The position numbers and the translations under genes are program-made. The notes under the pieces are model-generated. The model ran no database searches, was not told the DNA's origin, and was given only the letters and a program-made list of their open reading frames with translations. Shown piece after piece: positions 31,556 through 40,296 of a stretch of 64,000 nt of DNA (position 1 is its first letter; each line of letters starts with the position of its first letter). The stretch is from contig CAKRMU010000001.1 in NCBI GenBank assembly GCA_934364985.1, positions 186,001-250,000 of the forward strand, in the 5' to 3' direction. This DNA is from an uncultured Porphyromonas sp. Its GTDB lineage: Bacteria; Bacteroidota; Bacteroidia; Bacteroidales; Porphyromonadaceae.

Positions 31556-33046
31556 TTAATCCTCATCATTGGAGTACAACTCCTCGTCATCAGACATCGC
31601 AAATAGGTCTTTGAATTTAGACATCAGAGACCAATTCTTCTTATTATTTTTATTATTGGGACGCTCAGAATTACTCTTTTTAGCTTTCTTTCTCACAGGT
31701 TCTTCAGAAGTTATCGTCTTTAAATCATCCTCTTCAAAAGGAAGGAACCCCTCGCCATTTGCACTGGAAAGACAAGGCTCAGAAGGTTGCTCTTCGCTAC
31801 TTGCCGCCACCTGATTAGAGGGCTCATTATCCTCTACTTCTATAGGTTTACAAGCATCATCAGTTGCTACAAATAGCATAGCATACAAGTTGTGAAACTC
31901 AGGATTATTAATAAGCTCTAAATTGTCTAAGTCTGAAAAAAAGGCAGTCTCAATTTGCTTTACGCTCAGCTCACTTCCAAACTTCTCCTTTAGGTAAGGC
32001 ACGATGCCATTAAGCCTTGAGCCTCCACCTGTGATAACCATTCCACCCGGCAATTTGTAATCACCATTGCTTCCCTTTGCTCTTGTGATAATAGCTTTAA
32101 TATTATCTACGATTTCGTGAACACGAGCCTCAATGTACTGATTAACACTATATCGGGAAATCCTTTTATCAGTAAGCATATCAGGAGCTTTGACTATAAG
32201 CTCCTCTTTGTCGCTTGTATCCAATGTAAGCGACCCTTTGGTGATCTTAACCCTCTCCGCCTCCTCTGGGCTTATATCCAAAGCAGTAAGGTCATACGTG
32301 ATCTGGCTACCACCCATAGGCAATACGCGTAAAGTCTCCAGCACACCATGATTGAAATAGCAAACTGTTGTCGTCTCAGCTCCAAAGTCTATGAGAGCTG
32401 AGCCTATCCTTTTTTGCTCAGGAGAGAGTGCCAATTTACTCAGCTCCACGACACCCACGAGGTAAGGCTGTGTTTCTAATCCAAGTTTTGAAGTCAAAAC
32501 CTCATCCACATAGTCAGCAACAAAGGCATTAGTAATAACGGTCTGAATACTCACCTGCAACTTAAGGGCTTTCACACCTACAGGTTTTTGGACAGCATTG
32601 CCATTGACATTAAACTTAGCAAAATCTGCATTCAAAAATAGCTTGTCATCTGCTTCGTGTATATTCTCCCACAATGTCAAAATATCATCTTGAGTAATTT
32701 CGTGAGGCTTATCAAAGTCAATGCCTTGCCTGATTAAGTGACTATGTAAACCCTGACCTGAGATATTGGCATAAACATTTGTTATCGATACCCCCAAATC
32801 GTTCTCAGCTCTGGCAATCAAGTTATGGACTTTCTCAGAGGTCTCAGAGAGATTAAAAACAACACCACGCTGGACAGCCCCCTCAGAGGGTTCACTATCA
32901 AGATGAATTACCCTAAAGGATGTACCGGTTGCCTTATTGTCATCTCGTGCTACACTCCTCTCGGCGATAGCAAGTTTTATCATGCTACTACCAAAATCAA
33001 GGACAGCCACTTTCACTTTTCGTTCCTTACTATCTTTCATCAACAT
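31556..33046 (-). CDS. ftsA: Cell division protein FtsA
   Basis: 496 residues. Actin-like protein tethering FtsZ to the membrane. Motifs VAVLDFGSSMIKLAI (phosphate 1), IDFGAETTTVCYF (phosphate 2) and VITGGGSRLNG (adenosine) are present, with the SHS2-type 1C domain between. After about residue 400 a linker rich in Asp, Glu, Lys and Asn leads to a possible amphipathic end (WSLMSKFKDLFAM) typical of the membrane-targeting helix. Two start codons 6 bases apart (33046, 33040). No ftsQ or mur gene lies upstream, so ftsA-ftsZ-yqeY is separated from the rest of the division cluster. Confidence 0.95.
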   Translation of the reverse strand: MLMKDSKERKVKVAVLDFGSSMIKLAIAERSVARDDNKATGTSFRVIHLDSEPSEGAVQRGVVFNLSETSEKVHNLIARAENDLGVSITNVYANISGQGLHSHLIRQGIDFDKPHEITQDDILTLWENIHEADDKLFLNADFAKFNVNGNAVQKPVGVKALKLQVSIQTVITNAFVADYVDEVLTSKLGLETQPYLVGVVELSKLALSPEQKRIGSALIDFGAETTTVCYFNHGVLETLRVLPMGGSQITYDLTALDISPEEAERVKITKGSLTLDTSDKEELIVKAPDMLTDKRISRYSVNQYIEARVHEIVDNIKAIITRAKGSNGDYKLPGGMVITGGGSRLNGIVPYLKEKFGSELSVKQIETAFFSDLDNLELINNPEFHNLYAMLFVATDDACKPIEVEDNEPSNQVAASSEEQPSEPCLSSANGEGFLPFEEDDLKTITSEEPVRKKAKKSNSERPNNKNNKKNWSLMSKFKDLFAMSDDEELYSNDED

Positions 33047-33124
33047 ATATGTCTAAACGCAGGATTGGTATAGCCAAAACCGCATCAAAAACCATTCGGC
33101 TTTAGCTATATCTAATAATTCTTA

Positions 33125-33146
33125 CAAATTTACTAATTAATTTTTA
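33125..33146 (-). promoter_or_regulatory. ftsA: Promoter of ftsA-ftsZ
   Basis: TAAATTTG (33125-33132 on the minus strand) with TTGG about 15 bases upstream. About 80 bases before the ftsA start. Confidence 0.5.
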
Positions 33147-33321
33147 TCCAATTGCAAATTCTGCCGGCATATTATTAGATTAAAGATAAACGACATTGGC
33201 AACATAATAAAAAACAACACCTGAGAAGTCAGAAAACAACCTACTCAGATACTAATGGATTATCGCATCACACTAGCTTGCCCGGAAACAAAGACTTTTA
33301 CATCCATAAAATTAAACATTA

Positions 33322-33367
33322 TGAATACCCTAAATACTCTATTGTCAATACCTAATGAAAGATATGT
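33322..33367 (+). repeat. Degenerate remnant of the 23-bp repeat family
   Basis: AATACCC at 33324 and AATACCT at 33347 are exactly 23 bases apart, but the second half of the palindrome is lost in both. Could be a decayed cluster or chance. Confidence 0.35.
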
Positions 33368-33460
33368 ACATGCAATGGTCGTTCACCAGTAGCAATATGG
33401 AGGGAAAAGCAACGTGGTGTTAATATAAAGTCCTTCAATCCAACTAAAACACGAGAATAA

Positions 33461-33499
33461 AAGAGCGAGAAAGCTAAAATAATTAGTTCTCTCGCTCTT
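33461..33499 (-). terminator. Terminator of the AraC-type gene
   Basis: Minus-strand hairpin (about 12-15 bp, arms 33485-33499 and 33461-33475 with mismatches near the loop) followed by TTTTATT. Lies 20 bases after the stop. Confidence 0.75.
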
Positions 33500-33519
33500 A
33501 AACCTATTAAAATATTTTA

Positions 33520-34446
33520 CTATCTATGGTAACGATTGCTGTTGGCATTCCTCGCAGCGGCTCGTCTTTTTGCCTCATCCTTAGTCAATTCTTTCCTGCA
33601 TTGCGAAGGTGTCATATTGAATTGCCGTTTACAGAATACAGTAAAATGGCTCGGGCTCGAGAAGTGAAACTCCTCCATAATCTCCTTAAATGACACAGTT
33701 GGGTCTGCCAAACGCTCCTCAATCATTTCAGCTTTCTGATCCAACATCCACGCGTAAGGAGGTTCGTTGAAAGTTTCCTTAAAGAGTTTATTAAACTTCC
33801 GCAACTCCAGACCTCGCATATCAGCAAGATCCTGCACCGATTTAGCTCTGAAATGATTCATCATAACGAACTCCTTAAAGTCCACCTCACGTCTTAGCAA
33901 AGGAGCTAAGAACTCCCCAAGGGTCTCGGGCCTATAGTATCCAGATAACACAAAGAATATCTCGGACAGCTTGGCGTCCATAATCTGAGAACACTTAAGC
34001 CCATCTGACACATACCTATGTATCGTACCTAATGCAAGCTCTAATGGCTCGTAAATCTCAATAGTTTTATGAACCATCATCATTGGGGCATAACGACGCA
34101 AATTGCTAAATGAGTAACCGCTACACAAGTGTGTGAGGTGCTCAAACTTAAAAATCTGCAAATAACCCTCTTCGCCCATCATTATCCTGAGCTGGTGGTA
34201 CTTATCTACGAGCATTCCAAATGGGGCATTACGGGTCTCGTAGACGTCACCAAGTGACTCTCCATCTAAACTACTAATAGAGTAACGAGCGTCATTAGTC
34301 TTTACAAATATCAAAAGTAGCTTGTCTTCGCTTTTGATTTCGATTGTTTCGTGAGGTTGCATTGGTAGTTCTAAATAGACACCTTTCTCCTCACACCCTG
34401 CATAATTTTCGCATCCCAAATGGCGTTCTATGTTAACCGGCTTCAT
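33520..34446 (-). CDS. AraC-family transcriptional regulator
   Basis: 308 residues. N-terminal 190 residues are an unrecognised sensor-like beta region with a cupin flavour (LPMQPHETIEIKSEDKLLLIFV, then a helical part). The C-terminus is a two-helix-turn-helix AraC DNA-binding domain: VQDLADMRGLELRKFNKLFKE, then VSFKEIMEEFHFSSPSHFTVFCKRQFNMTPSQCRK. Single gene with its own promoter and terminator. Target genes unknown. The outer-membrane and LysM genes upstream are on the same strand but separated by 254 bases. Confidence 0.9.
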   Translation of the reverse strand: MKPVNIERHLGCENYAGCEEKGVYLELPMQPHETIEIKSEDKLLLIFVKTNDARYSISSLDGESLGDVYETRNAPFGMLVDKYHQLRIMMGEEGYLQIFKFEHLTHLCSGYSFSNLRRYAPMMMVHKTIEIYEPLELALGTIHRYVSDGLKCSQIMDAKLSEIFFVLSGYYRPETLGEFLAPLLRREVDFKEFVMMNHFRAKSVQDLADMRGLELRKFNKLFKETFNEPPYAWMLDQKAEMIEERLADPTVSFKEIMEEFHFSSPSHFTVFCKRQFNMTPSQCRKELTKDEAKRRAAARNANSNRYHR

Positions 34447-34528
34447 TATTTAATGTTATATCTAAAGCTTTTTACAATGCTCACTTTAAGTAAACGCACT
34501 TCAAATTTGTACCTATAAAAAAGTTTCG

Positions 34529-34559
34529 CAAATGTACTAATATTATATGAATTATACAA
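34529..34559 (-). promoter_or_regulatory. Promoter of the AraC-type gene
   Basis: Minus strand TTG, spacer of about 20 bases, TACATTTG (34529-34536). Predicted leader of about 75 bases. Confidence 0.6.
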
Positions 34560-34700
34560 TATCTCTCCTCTTTTGTCTTAGTATCATTACACTAAGATAT
34601 CAAATTTGAAAGAAAAGGATTATAATATCACTTTGCCCTATATACCCCTTTATGGGATTTTATTCTTACATACAACCAAACTATAATGCAACAAACAGCA

Positions 34701-35408
34701 CTAAAATTTAAAGAGTGCGTAAAGTTTAGTAGCTACAATTTGCTCGGAAGACTTACCAAAGTAATCGCTTCGAGAGTTACCATAAATCTCACCTAAGCCA
34801 TAAACATATGATGCCCTACCCCCGATAAGCCATCTATCAAAATGGTATTCGACACCTATTCCTCCACCTACTCCCCAAGCGAATTTATTCTCTACAGGCA
34901 TCTCGTGTTGTTTGATAACAACTCCCGGGATATTGCCTTCGGGGAATGTACTTTTGCTACTTTCCCCTATCAAATATCCGAAATGAGGACCTAAGTCTAC
35001 CGTTATCTTAAAGGCATCTGCACCAAACATCAGATGTGTAAGAATGGGAAGATTGACGAATCTTAATGTACGCGTATAGCTAAGATCCATCTTTTGATAC
35101 TTCTCTGCTAAGTCCTTAGGTTTTTCATTCCAACCTCTCTCCGAGTAATCTACTTCCACCCAGACTCCAGCGGTCACATTGGGCAAATCGTAAACGTGAC
35201 CGACGTCATACCTCAATATTATACCCGCATCGTAGCCTACCTTTAATCCTTGTTGCACATTAGGCGTAAATATCATATTGCTCAGATTTACTCCGCCAGT
35301 AGCACCAAACATAAAGTGAGGCTTGTACTTTAGAGTCTGTGCATTACTCTTTCCGGGGATAAGTAATAAAAAGAGGACGATAGCTATCGTGATAAATCTT
35401 TTATTCAT
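34701..35408 (-). CDS. Outer-membrane beta-barrel protein, PorT-like
   Basis: 235 residues. Signal peptide (about 1-23, ends KSNAQ), then an eight-strand-type barrel pattern: MFGATGGVNLSNM, GYDAGIILRYDV, WVEVDYSERGW, FVNLPILTHLMFG, VDLGPHFGYLIGE, WGVGGGIGVEYHFDRWLIGGRASYVYG, and a final aromatic residue (YALFKF). The FVNLPIL element is typical of the PorT / outer-membrane barrel type 2 family. PorT itself belongs to the type IX secretion system; similarity at this level does not prove that role. It overlaps the LysM gene by 4 bases, so the two are coupled. Confidence 0.8.
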   Translation of the reverse strand: MNKRFITIAIVLFLLLIPGKSNAQTLKYKPHFMFGATGGVNLSNMIFTPNVQQGLKVGYDAGIILRYDVGHVYDLPNVTAGVWVEVDYSERGWNEKPKDLAEKYQKMDLSYTRTLRFVNLPILTHLMFGADAFKITVDLGPHFGYLIGESSKSTFPEGNIPGVVIKQHEMPVENKFAWGVGGGIGVEYHFDRWLIGGRASYVYGLGEIYGNSRSDYFGKSSEQIVATKLYALFKF

Positions 35409-37132
35409 AATCTCTTTTTCTCACCTGACCTCTTATACTGGACAAAAAAGACACCTAAGTTGCTCTTCAGCGACTTTGCAACAGGGTTTTCTTCGAATTC
35501 AAACTTGCTTTGAACACCATTCCAGGATCTACTACCAGCGGACTCATTTCCTAATAGATTTAGGAAAAACCGACCCGTATCATACCCTAATATGCTGTAC
35601 CTTGGATAGGTATTTCCTAAGCCATGGCCATACCAATCTTTATATTCATTCTCTAAAGACTTGTACCGATTATCCGAAGAGTCAGCCAAAAAAGTGGTAT
35701 AAAAAGCACCTTCAACTGCTCTCAAATCGTCTCCTATACTCTTATCATAGGTCTGCCACTCAGGATATCCAAATACAGTGACGTTACTAACACCTAAGCT
35801 ATCCGTTGCTGTCTGAATGGGACGTAAGATATTATTTGCTGCAGTCAGACTACTGGCTTCAGGTACAACGACAGACGTAGTATGTCGGGATGAAAGTGCC
35901 ACTACATCAGAGGGTGCTGAGAATGAATCACGCACTACCTCGCCATAAGAGATCCCTGCACGCCTGCACTCTTCCTTAAGTACTGCCGTAAAGTCGGGCT
36001 TACTACTTTCGTCAGAAGGGAATTGTACAAACTGGACATAATCGTTGCGGTACTCCTTAACAAACTTGCGAGCGACTTCTCTATAAAGTGCTTCGTGAGG
36101 TGTATTTACTTGATAAATATTAGCTCCTTTTCGTGCTAACTTTGTATAGTCCTTTGACGTAAAAGGCACCACATAAATGGCATGTTTTTTCTGTGCAAGC
36201 GTTGCCAAAGCCTCTATAGACCCTTCAGACACACCCCCTAATATCAAGTCCACTTTGGGCAGTTGTTGGAGCGAAGAAATTGACTCGGATAGCTGACTGC
36301 TATTGCTATCTATAGCAAATAAATGCACACTCTTCCCCGTTTTTTTTGCCTCAAGTAATGCCATTAAAAAACCCTCATAATACCTTGAAAACCTATTGCC
36401 ATTATCATTACTAAAGGGGAGAGCCAATACCACGGTATATCCTCCCACAACGGGGAATGCTGGTCGCTGACCTACCGCTTTGTTATTTGGCAGTGATGCA
36501 TCGGGGATTAGGATGGTATCATCTGCCTTTAAACCTTTTTTGATTTGAGGGTTATAGTGGAATAATTGTTCTTCTGTCCAACCCGTAACGCGCAAAAGGC
36601 TGTAGATAGTCGCACCTTGTGGCACTTTGTACATCCTCAAACCAGTCACGCCTACCATTGGGGCATCAGACTTTGGGGTACTGCCTTTAGTCCTCAAAAT
36701 AGTAGTATCTTCCTTAGTGGTAGGGATCTGAATAATCATACCCACGGAAAGCTTATCGGGATCCGTGAGTACACTATTAGCATTTTGCAAATCAGTAGGA
36801 GAGACCCCATACATCCGAGCAATTGAGTAAAGGGTTTCCCCTCTCTCGACCTTATGATATTGTGGTTTTTGTGGCTCCTGAGATGATGCCTTATGGATCG
36901 GTATCTTTATGAGTTGCCCAGCCTTAATACCCTCTTTTACATCTGGGTTTAGCTGGTATAATTGGTCAACTGATACATTATAATCACGGCTAATACCATA
37001 CAATGTCTCACCCGAAGCCACGGTGTGGGTCACAACTTCCTGCTGTGCAAAAGCAGGAAGAAATGCCGACAAAAAAAGAGCAAAAGATGCACAAAGGGTA
37101 AACAGATACCTATGGGTCTTTATATTGTCCAT
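35405..37132 (-). CDS. LysM protein with periplasmic-binding fold
   Basis: 575 residues. Signal peptide (about 1-29, ends PAFAQ). Three LysM repeats: THTVASGETLYGISRDY (about 35-79), YHKVERGETLYSIARMY (about 92-138) and a weaker MYKVPQGATIYSLLRVTGW (about 167-210), which should bind peptidoglycan. Residues about 225-560 look like a type 1 periplasmic-binding / LpoA-like fold (VVLALPFSNDNGNRFSRYYEGF, ILGGVSEGSIEALA). The mixture suggests a cell-wall-bound sensor or a regulator of peptidoglycan synthesis. Coupled to an outer-membrane barrel gene, which may anchor the same assembly. Function is inference. Confidence 0.87.
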   Translation of the reverse strand: MDNIKTHRYLFTLCASFALFLSAFLPAFAQQEVVTHTVASGETLYGISRDYNVSVDQLYQLNPDVKEGIKAGQLIKIPIHKASSQEPQKPQYHKVERGETLYSIARMYGVSPTDLQNANSVLTDPDKLSVGMIIQIPTTKEDTTILRTKGSTPKSDAPMVGVTGLRMYKVPQGATIYSLLRVTGWTEEQLFHYNPQIKKGLKADDTILIPDASLPNNKAVGQRPAFPVVGGYTVVLALPFSNDNGNRFSRYYEGFLMALLEAKKTGKSVHLFAIDSNSSQLSESISSLQQLPKVDLILGGVSEGSIEALATLAQKKHAIYVVPFTSKDYTKLARKGANIYQVNTPHEALYREVARKFVKEYRNDYVQFVQFPSDESSKPDFTAVLKEECRRAGISYGEVVRDSFSAPSDVVALSSRHTTSVVVPEASSLTAANNILRPIQTATDSLGVSNVTVFGYPEWQTYDKSIGDDLRAVEGAFYTTFLADSSDNRYKSLENEYKDWYGHGLGNTYPRYSILGYDTGRFFLNLLGNESAGSRSWNGVQSKFEFEENPVAKSLKSNLGVFFVQYKRSGEKKRL

Positions 37133-37158
37133 TATATTATTATTTTTTTAGTTGTGTA

Positions 37159-37188
37159 CAAAGATAATAATAAAGGTGTACATTGCAA
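37159..37188 (-). promoter_or_regulatory. Promoter of the LysM / barrel operon
   Basis: Minus strand TTGC (37185-37188), 18-base spacer, TATCTTTG (37159-37166): good Bacteroidetes promoter 27 bases before the ATG. Confidence 0.7.
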
Positions 37189-37280
37189 TAATTTAAGTTG
37201 CTGTGATGCTATCCGGAAACAACATGGCAGGGAACCTTTTCTATAATTATAAGAGCACCACGTCGTCAATCCAATTTTAT

Positions 37281-37395
37281 GGATAACAAATATTACCCAT
37301 AACGGATACCCGCAATACGGTCAAAAGGATACCAGGTATTAGCCGAACCGAATACCAGGTATCCATTGAGAGTAATGCCAGGTATCCTTTTTGTA
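37281..37395 (+). repeat. 23-bp tandem repeat cluster E (5 units)
   Basis: Units start at 37281, 37304, 37327, 37350 and 37373. Units 3 to 5 share the exact core ATACCAGGTAT or ATGCCAGGTAT. Units 3 and 4 can pair GGTATT with AATACC across the junction. Final unit ends CCTTTTTG. Confidence 0.92.
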
Positions 37396-37502
37396 GTGTT
37401 GGCAAATAATAATGCTCTGCCTTTACCTTATATCGTTGTCTAAGTGGGGATAGGAGGGGTAAATAGTGTAGCTAAGATCGGATCATACCACACATCATGC
37501 TA

Positions 37503-38456
37503 TTAGCTTACCACGATAAATAGGTAGGGAATGCTAATAATAAAGAGCATCAAAACATCTACACCTCGATTGATTTGGACTGCAAACTGAAGATCCTTAC
37601 TGGTTAACTCTCTGTCTTTATTACCAATATATGGCTTAGGCATTAACACCCCTCCATAGTAGTGTGGTCCCCCAAACTGGCATCCCAGCATCAACGCAAG
37701 GGCTGCCTCCGGATACCCGGAATTAGGGCTTGTGTGTTTCTTCCCCTCTTGCTTGACTTTTCTCCATAGGCTTCCTTGCTTATTAACGAGAAGCATCAGC
37801 AAAGCTGTTAGACGTGAGGGGATATAATTGGCAACATCGTCTATCTTAGCCGCAACAAAGCCGAAATCCATATAGCGTTCATTCTTATACCCAATCATCG
37901 AGTCAAGTGTATTGATCATCTTGTATGCCACCATACCCGGGACGCCCAAAAGAGCGAACCAAAACAGGGGTGCGATCACACCATCGGATAGGTTTTCGGA
38001 TAAGGTTTCTAATGCCGCTTGCTTGCACTCTTCGTCGTCTAAGCTCTGCGTATCTCGACCTACGATACGTGCCAATTGCACTCTCCCTCGGTCAAGAGAT
38101 TCCTCTAATTCGCTAAAAACAGCTTTTACCTCCTCAATTAAAGTAGTACCGGCTAAGCAATAATATACAAGCACACCGCCTATTATGACTGACAGCCAAG
38201 TAGGTAAATAGTGAATGAGTAGATAACTCAGTATGGCGACCAATAAAATAAGGAGTACCGCAACGATGCCCCCTTTTAGCCGTTTCCGATTACCTTGATT
38301 CCACTTTTTCTCTGACATAGCTATGAGTTTTCCAAAACCTACTATCAGATGTGGCAAACGAGGTGGATCACCAAACAAACGGTCTAAGAGCCAACCTATC
38401 CACAGCATTAATAGCCTGGACAATAACGTAGCTTGTATAACGTAAAAAGTAATCAT
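37503..38456 (-). CDS. cbiB: Adenosylcobinamide-phosphate synthase CbiB
   Basis: 317 residues, polytopic membrane protein (segments near both ends and around 60-105). Attaches aminopropanol phosphate to adenosylcobyric acid in cobalamin biosynthesis. Signatures: LDRLFGDPPRLPHLI near the start, LSENLSDGVIAPLFWF, YKMINTLDSMIGYKNERY and NSGYPEAALALMLGCQFGG. Overlaps cobD by 4 bases, and the two enzymes act in succession. Confidence 0.95.
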   Translation of the reverse strand: MITFYVIQATLLSRLLMLWIGWLLDRLFGDPPRLPHLIVGFGKLIAMSEKKWNQGNRKRLKGGIVAVLLILLVAILSYLLIHYLPTWLSVIIGGVLVYYCLAGTTLIEEVKAVFSELEESLDRGRVQLARIVGRDTQSLDDEECKQAALETLSENLSDGVIAPLFWFALLGVPGMVAYKMINTLDSMIGYKNERYMDFGFVAAKIDDVANYIPSRLTALLMLLVNKQGSLWRKVKQEGKKHTSPNSGYPEAALALMLGCQFGGPHYYGGVLMPKPYIGNKDRELTSKDLQFAVQINRGVDVLMLFIISIPYLFIVVS

Positions 38457-39484
38457 AGTGTGCCTGGTAATTGTGACAACGCATTAATCAATAATGCATT
38501 GTGACTGAGATTTTGCGTTGCGATACGCAAGTGATATTCGCTGAGTAAAGGAAAAGTGGAAGCATCTCGCACAAGTATTCCATGCTGTTTGACCAACCAC
38601 TCTTTCACTTGACTCGCTTTGTGATGTTTCATTTTCACTAGAAAGTAATGCGTATCCGTGGGGATCACTTCCAATACATCCAGATTGCTCAAGCTCAATG
38701 ATAGATGCTCCCTCATCTGCAATAGTGTATCTAAGGAAAAAGGCAATGGTTGCTGGACAAGATACAATCCGGCTTCTATGGCAAGGGCATTGACACTCCA
38801 CGGCATTCTGAATCGTGATAGGGACGAGAGGATATCGGAATTCGCGACCATGTAACCCAACCTTAACCCTGGGATAGCATAGCTTTTAGTGAGCGATTGT
38901 ATTAAAATACAATTGGGAAGCTCTACAACTTCTTGAGGACTGAGCACAGGTTTTGAAGTAAATGCATGATAAGATTGATCCACCACAAAAGTCACCTGTG
39001 GATTGGCATTTATCCACCCCAAAAGAGCATTACGATCGCAAGTGTGTCCGGTCGGATTATTGGGATTGCAGAGCCACACCACTTGGGTTTGCTTTGGCAG
39101 ATCTATAAATGGAGACGTATCGTCAGCAAAAAGAGATGTGACGGAATGGCAAAACAAACGACAGGCGGACGCGTATTCTGAAAATGTGGGATGGCAAATA
39201 ACCGAGCTATGATTCTGAAACAAATGGGCAATCAGATATATCGCATCGGTAGCCCCGCTCGTAACAGCAACACATCGTTTATCTACACTCAATATCCGTG
39301 ACAATGAGGATTCAAGTGCGTAAGGATGTGGATCAGGATAGTGTCTAATTACATCACGCCGTGCCACAAGATACTTCCACAAAGCATCTTGCGAAGGTAC
39401 ATCGGGAACATTTGAACTAAAATCTGCAACTATCTTATAGCCAGGATAGCGATAACGATCATCGCCATGGTCATAGTTACACAT
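38453..39484 (-). CDS. cobD: L-threonine-O-3-phosphate decarboxylase CobD
   Basis: 343 residues, PLP-dependent class I/II aminotransferase fold. Makes aminopropanol phosphate, the CbiB substrate. Visible: DFSSNVPDVP, VTSGATDAIYLIA, WLCNPNNPTGHTC, and the PLP lysine in SLTKSYAIPGLRLGY. Histidinol-phosphate aminotransferase is the main alternative, but the overlap with cbiB decides for CobD. Starts 18 bases after the phosphatase gene and may be read from the same transcript. Confidence 0.92.
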   Translation of the reverse strand: MCNYDHGDDRYRYPGYKIVADFSSNVPDVPSQDALWKYLVARRDVIRHYPDPHPYALESSLSRILSVDKRCVAVTSGATDAIYLIAHLFQNHSSVICHPTFSEYASACRLFCHSVTSLFADDTSPFIDLPKQTQVVWLCNPNNPTGHTCDRNALLGWINANPQVTFVVDQSYHAFTSKPVLSPQEVVELPNCILIQSLTKSYAIPGLRLGYMVANSDILSSLSRFRMPWSVNALAIEAGLYLVQQPLPFSLDTLLQMREHLSLSLSNLDVLEVIPTDTHYFLVKMKHHKASQVKEWLVKQHGILVRDASTFPLLSEYHLRIATQNLSHNALLINALSQLPGTL

Positions 39485-39502
39485 ACCTATCCGACCAGTT
39501 AG

Positions 39503-40288
39503 TTAATAGTTCTTAGCCTTAGACTTAATAAGCTCGGCTTGCTCCGACGGATTCAAACGCTTGTAATCAGAAAGAGCGGACTCCCACTCTCCATAATTAG
39601 GATTTGGTAAAAGAATAAACCTGCCACCAAATTGATTCATATCCTGAATCGCCTTATCGCTACGTATTGTCTCAGGGTCTTTTCCATACCCGGGGAAGTC
39701 AGTAAGCTGGTCACCCATGTATATTATTACATCGTGAGTTTCCAAGATCTTAGCACGCCGTTCGTCTTTGCTACTCGTACTTGTTTTTAGGAGCAAATGA
39801 TCATCATCTGCATTAGGAAAATCATACTTTTGAAGATTCAGCAGTGTACCCTCACGCTCTGCCTCAATACGATTAGAGACATAGAAAATCTCAATGCCAT
39901 TCTCTGCCGCTTCTCTTAAAAAGGCTACAGCACCTGGCACTGTATCAGCGACTGCCATAGCACACCATCGTGTCCATTCTTGGGCATCAAACAACTCTCC
40001 TTTCAGCCCTTGGTGTACAGCATTAGGAGAATTATCAAGAACAGTTTCATCAATATCAGTAATAATTGCTAAGGGCTTATCTTCCTCGGCATGTGCCTCA
40101 ATGGATTGATATAAATAGGACTTCGCTCCATTAAATGCCTGATAGCAAAGAGCCTCATATTCTGCAGAACGTTGCATCCAAGTGGCAGTATAAACCTTAG
40201 CAAAAGGCAAATCACGTTGCACCGTATTCTGAGTACTACGGCACCCAAATAATAGCAATAAAAATGGGATAAAAATATATTTTTTCAT
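39503..40288 (-). CDS. e(P4)-type lipoprotein acid phosphatase / 5'-nucleotidase
   Basis: 261 residues. Lipobox LFGC (Cys16). HAD-fold class C acid phosphatase with DIDETVLDN (nucleophile Asp), VSNR for motif II, and YMGDQLTDF for Mg2+. The group includes Haemophilus e(P4), which dephosphorylates NMN and nucleotides at the outer membrane so the nucleoside can be taken up. The substrate here is not shown. Lies 8 bases after the outer-membrane barrel gene, and the two may work together. Confidence 0.92.
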   Translation of the reverse strand: MKKYIFIPFLLLLFGCRSTQNTVQRDLPFAKVYTATWMQRSAEYEALCYQAFNGAKSYLYQSIEAHAEEDKPLAIITDIDETVLDNSPNAVHQGLKGELFDAQEWTRWCAMAVADTVPGAVAFLREAAENGIEIFYVSNRIEAEREGTLLNLQKYDFPNADDDHLLLKTSTSSKDERRAKILETHDVIIYMGDQLTDFPGYGKDPETIRSDKAIQDMNQFGGRFILLPNPNYGEWESALSDYKRLNPSEQAELIKSKAKNY

Positions 40289-40296
40289 AATCTATA

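Larger units (their letters stand above)
33047..33519. other. Gene-free stretch between ftsA and an AraC-type gene
   Basis: About 470 bases with no credible ORF. It contains the ftsA promoter, two degenerate 23-bp-spaced motifs (33322-33367) and the terminator of the AraC gene. Confidence 0.65.
37133..37502. other. Gene-free stretch between the LysM gene and cbiB
   Basis: About 370 bases holding the LysM-gene promoter and repeat cluster E. I see no clear terminator for cobD-cbiB. Confidence 0.65.

Noticed and set aside
34701..35408. Firm naming of the barrel protein as PorT of type IX secretion
   Set aside because: The fold matches but no other type IX secretion gene is in the window, and many paralogs share these motifs.
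37503..39484. Cobalamin riboswitch before cobD or the TPR operon
   Set aside because: I looked for the conserved B12-box in the gaps upstream (39485-39502, 45230-45650) and saw none.
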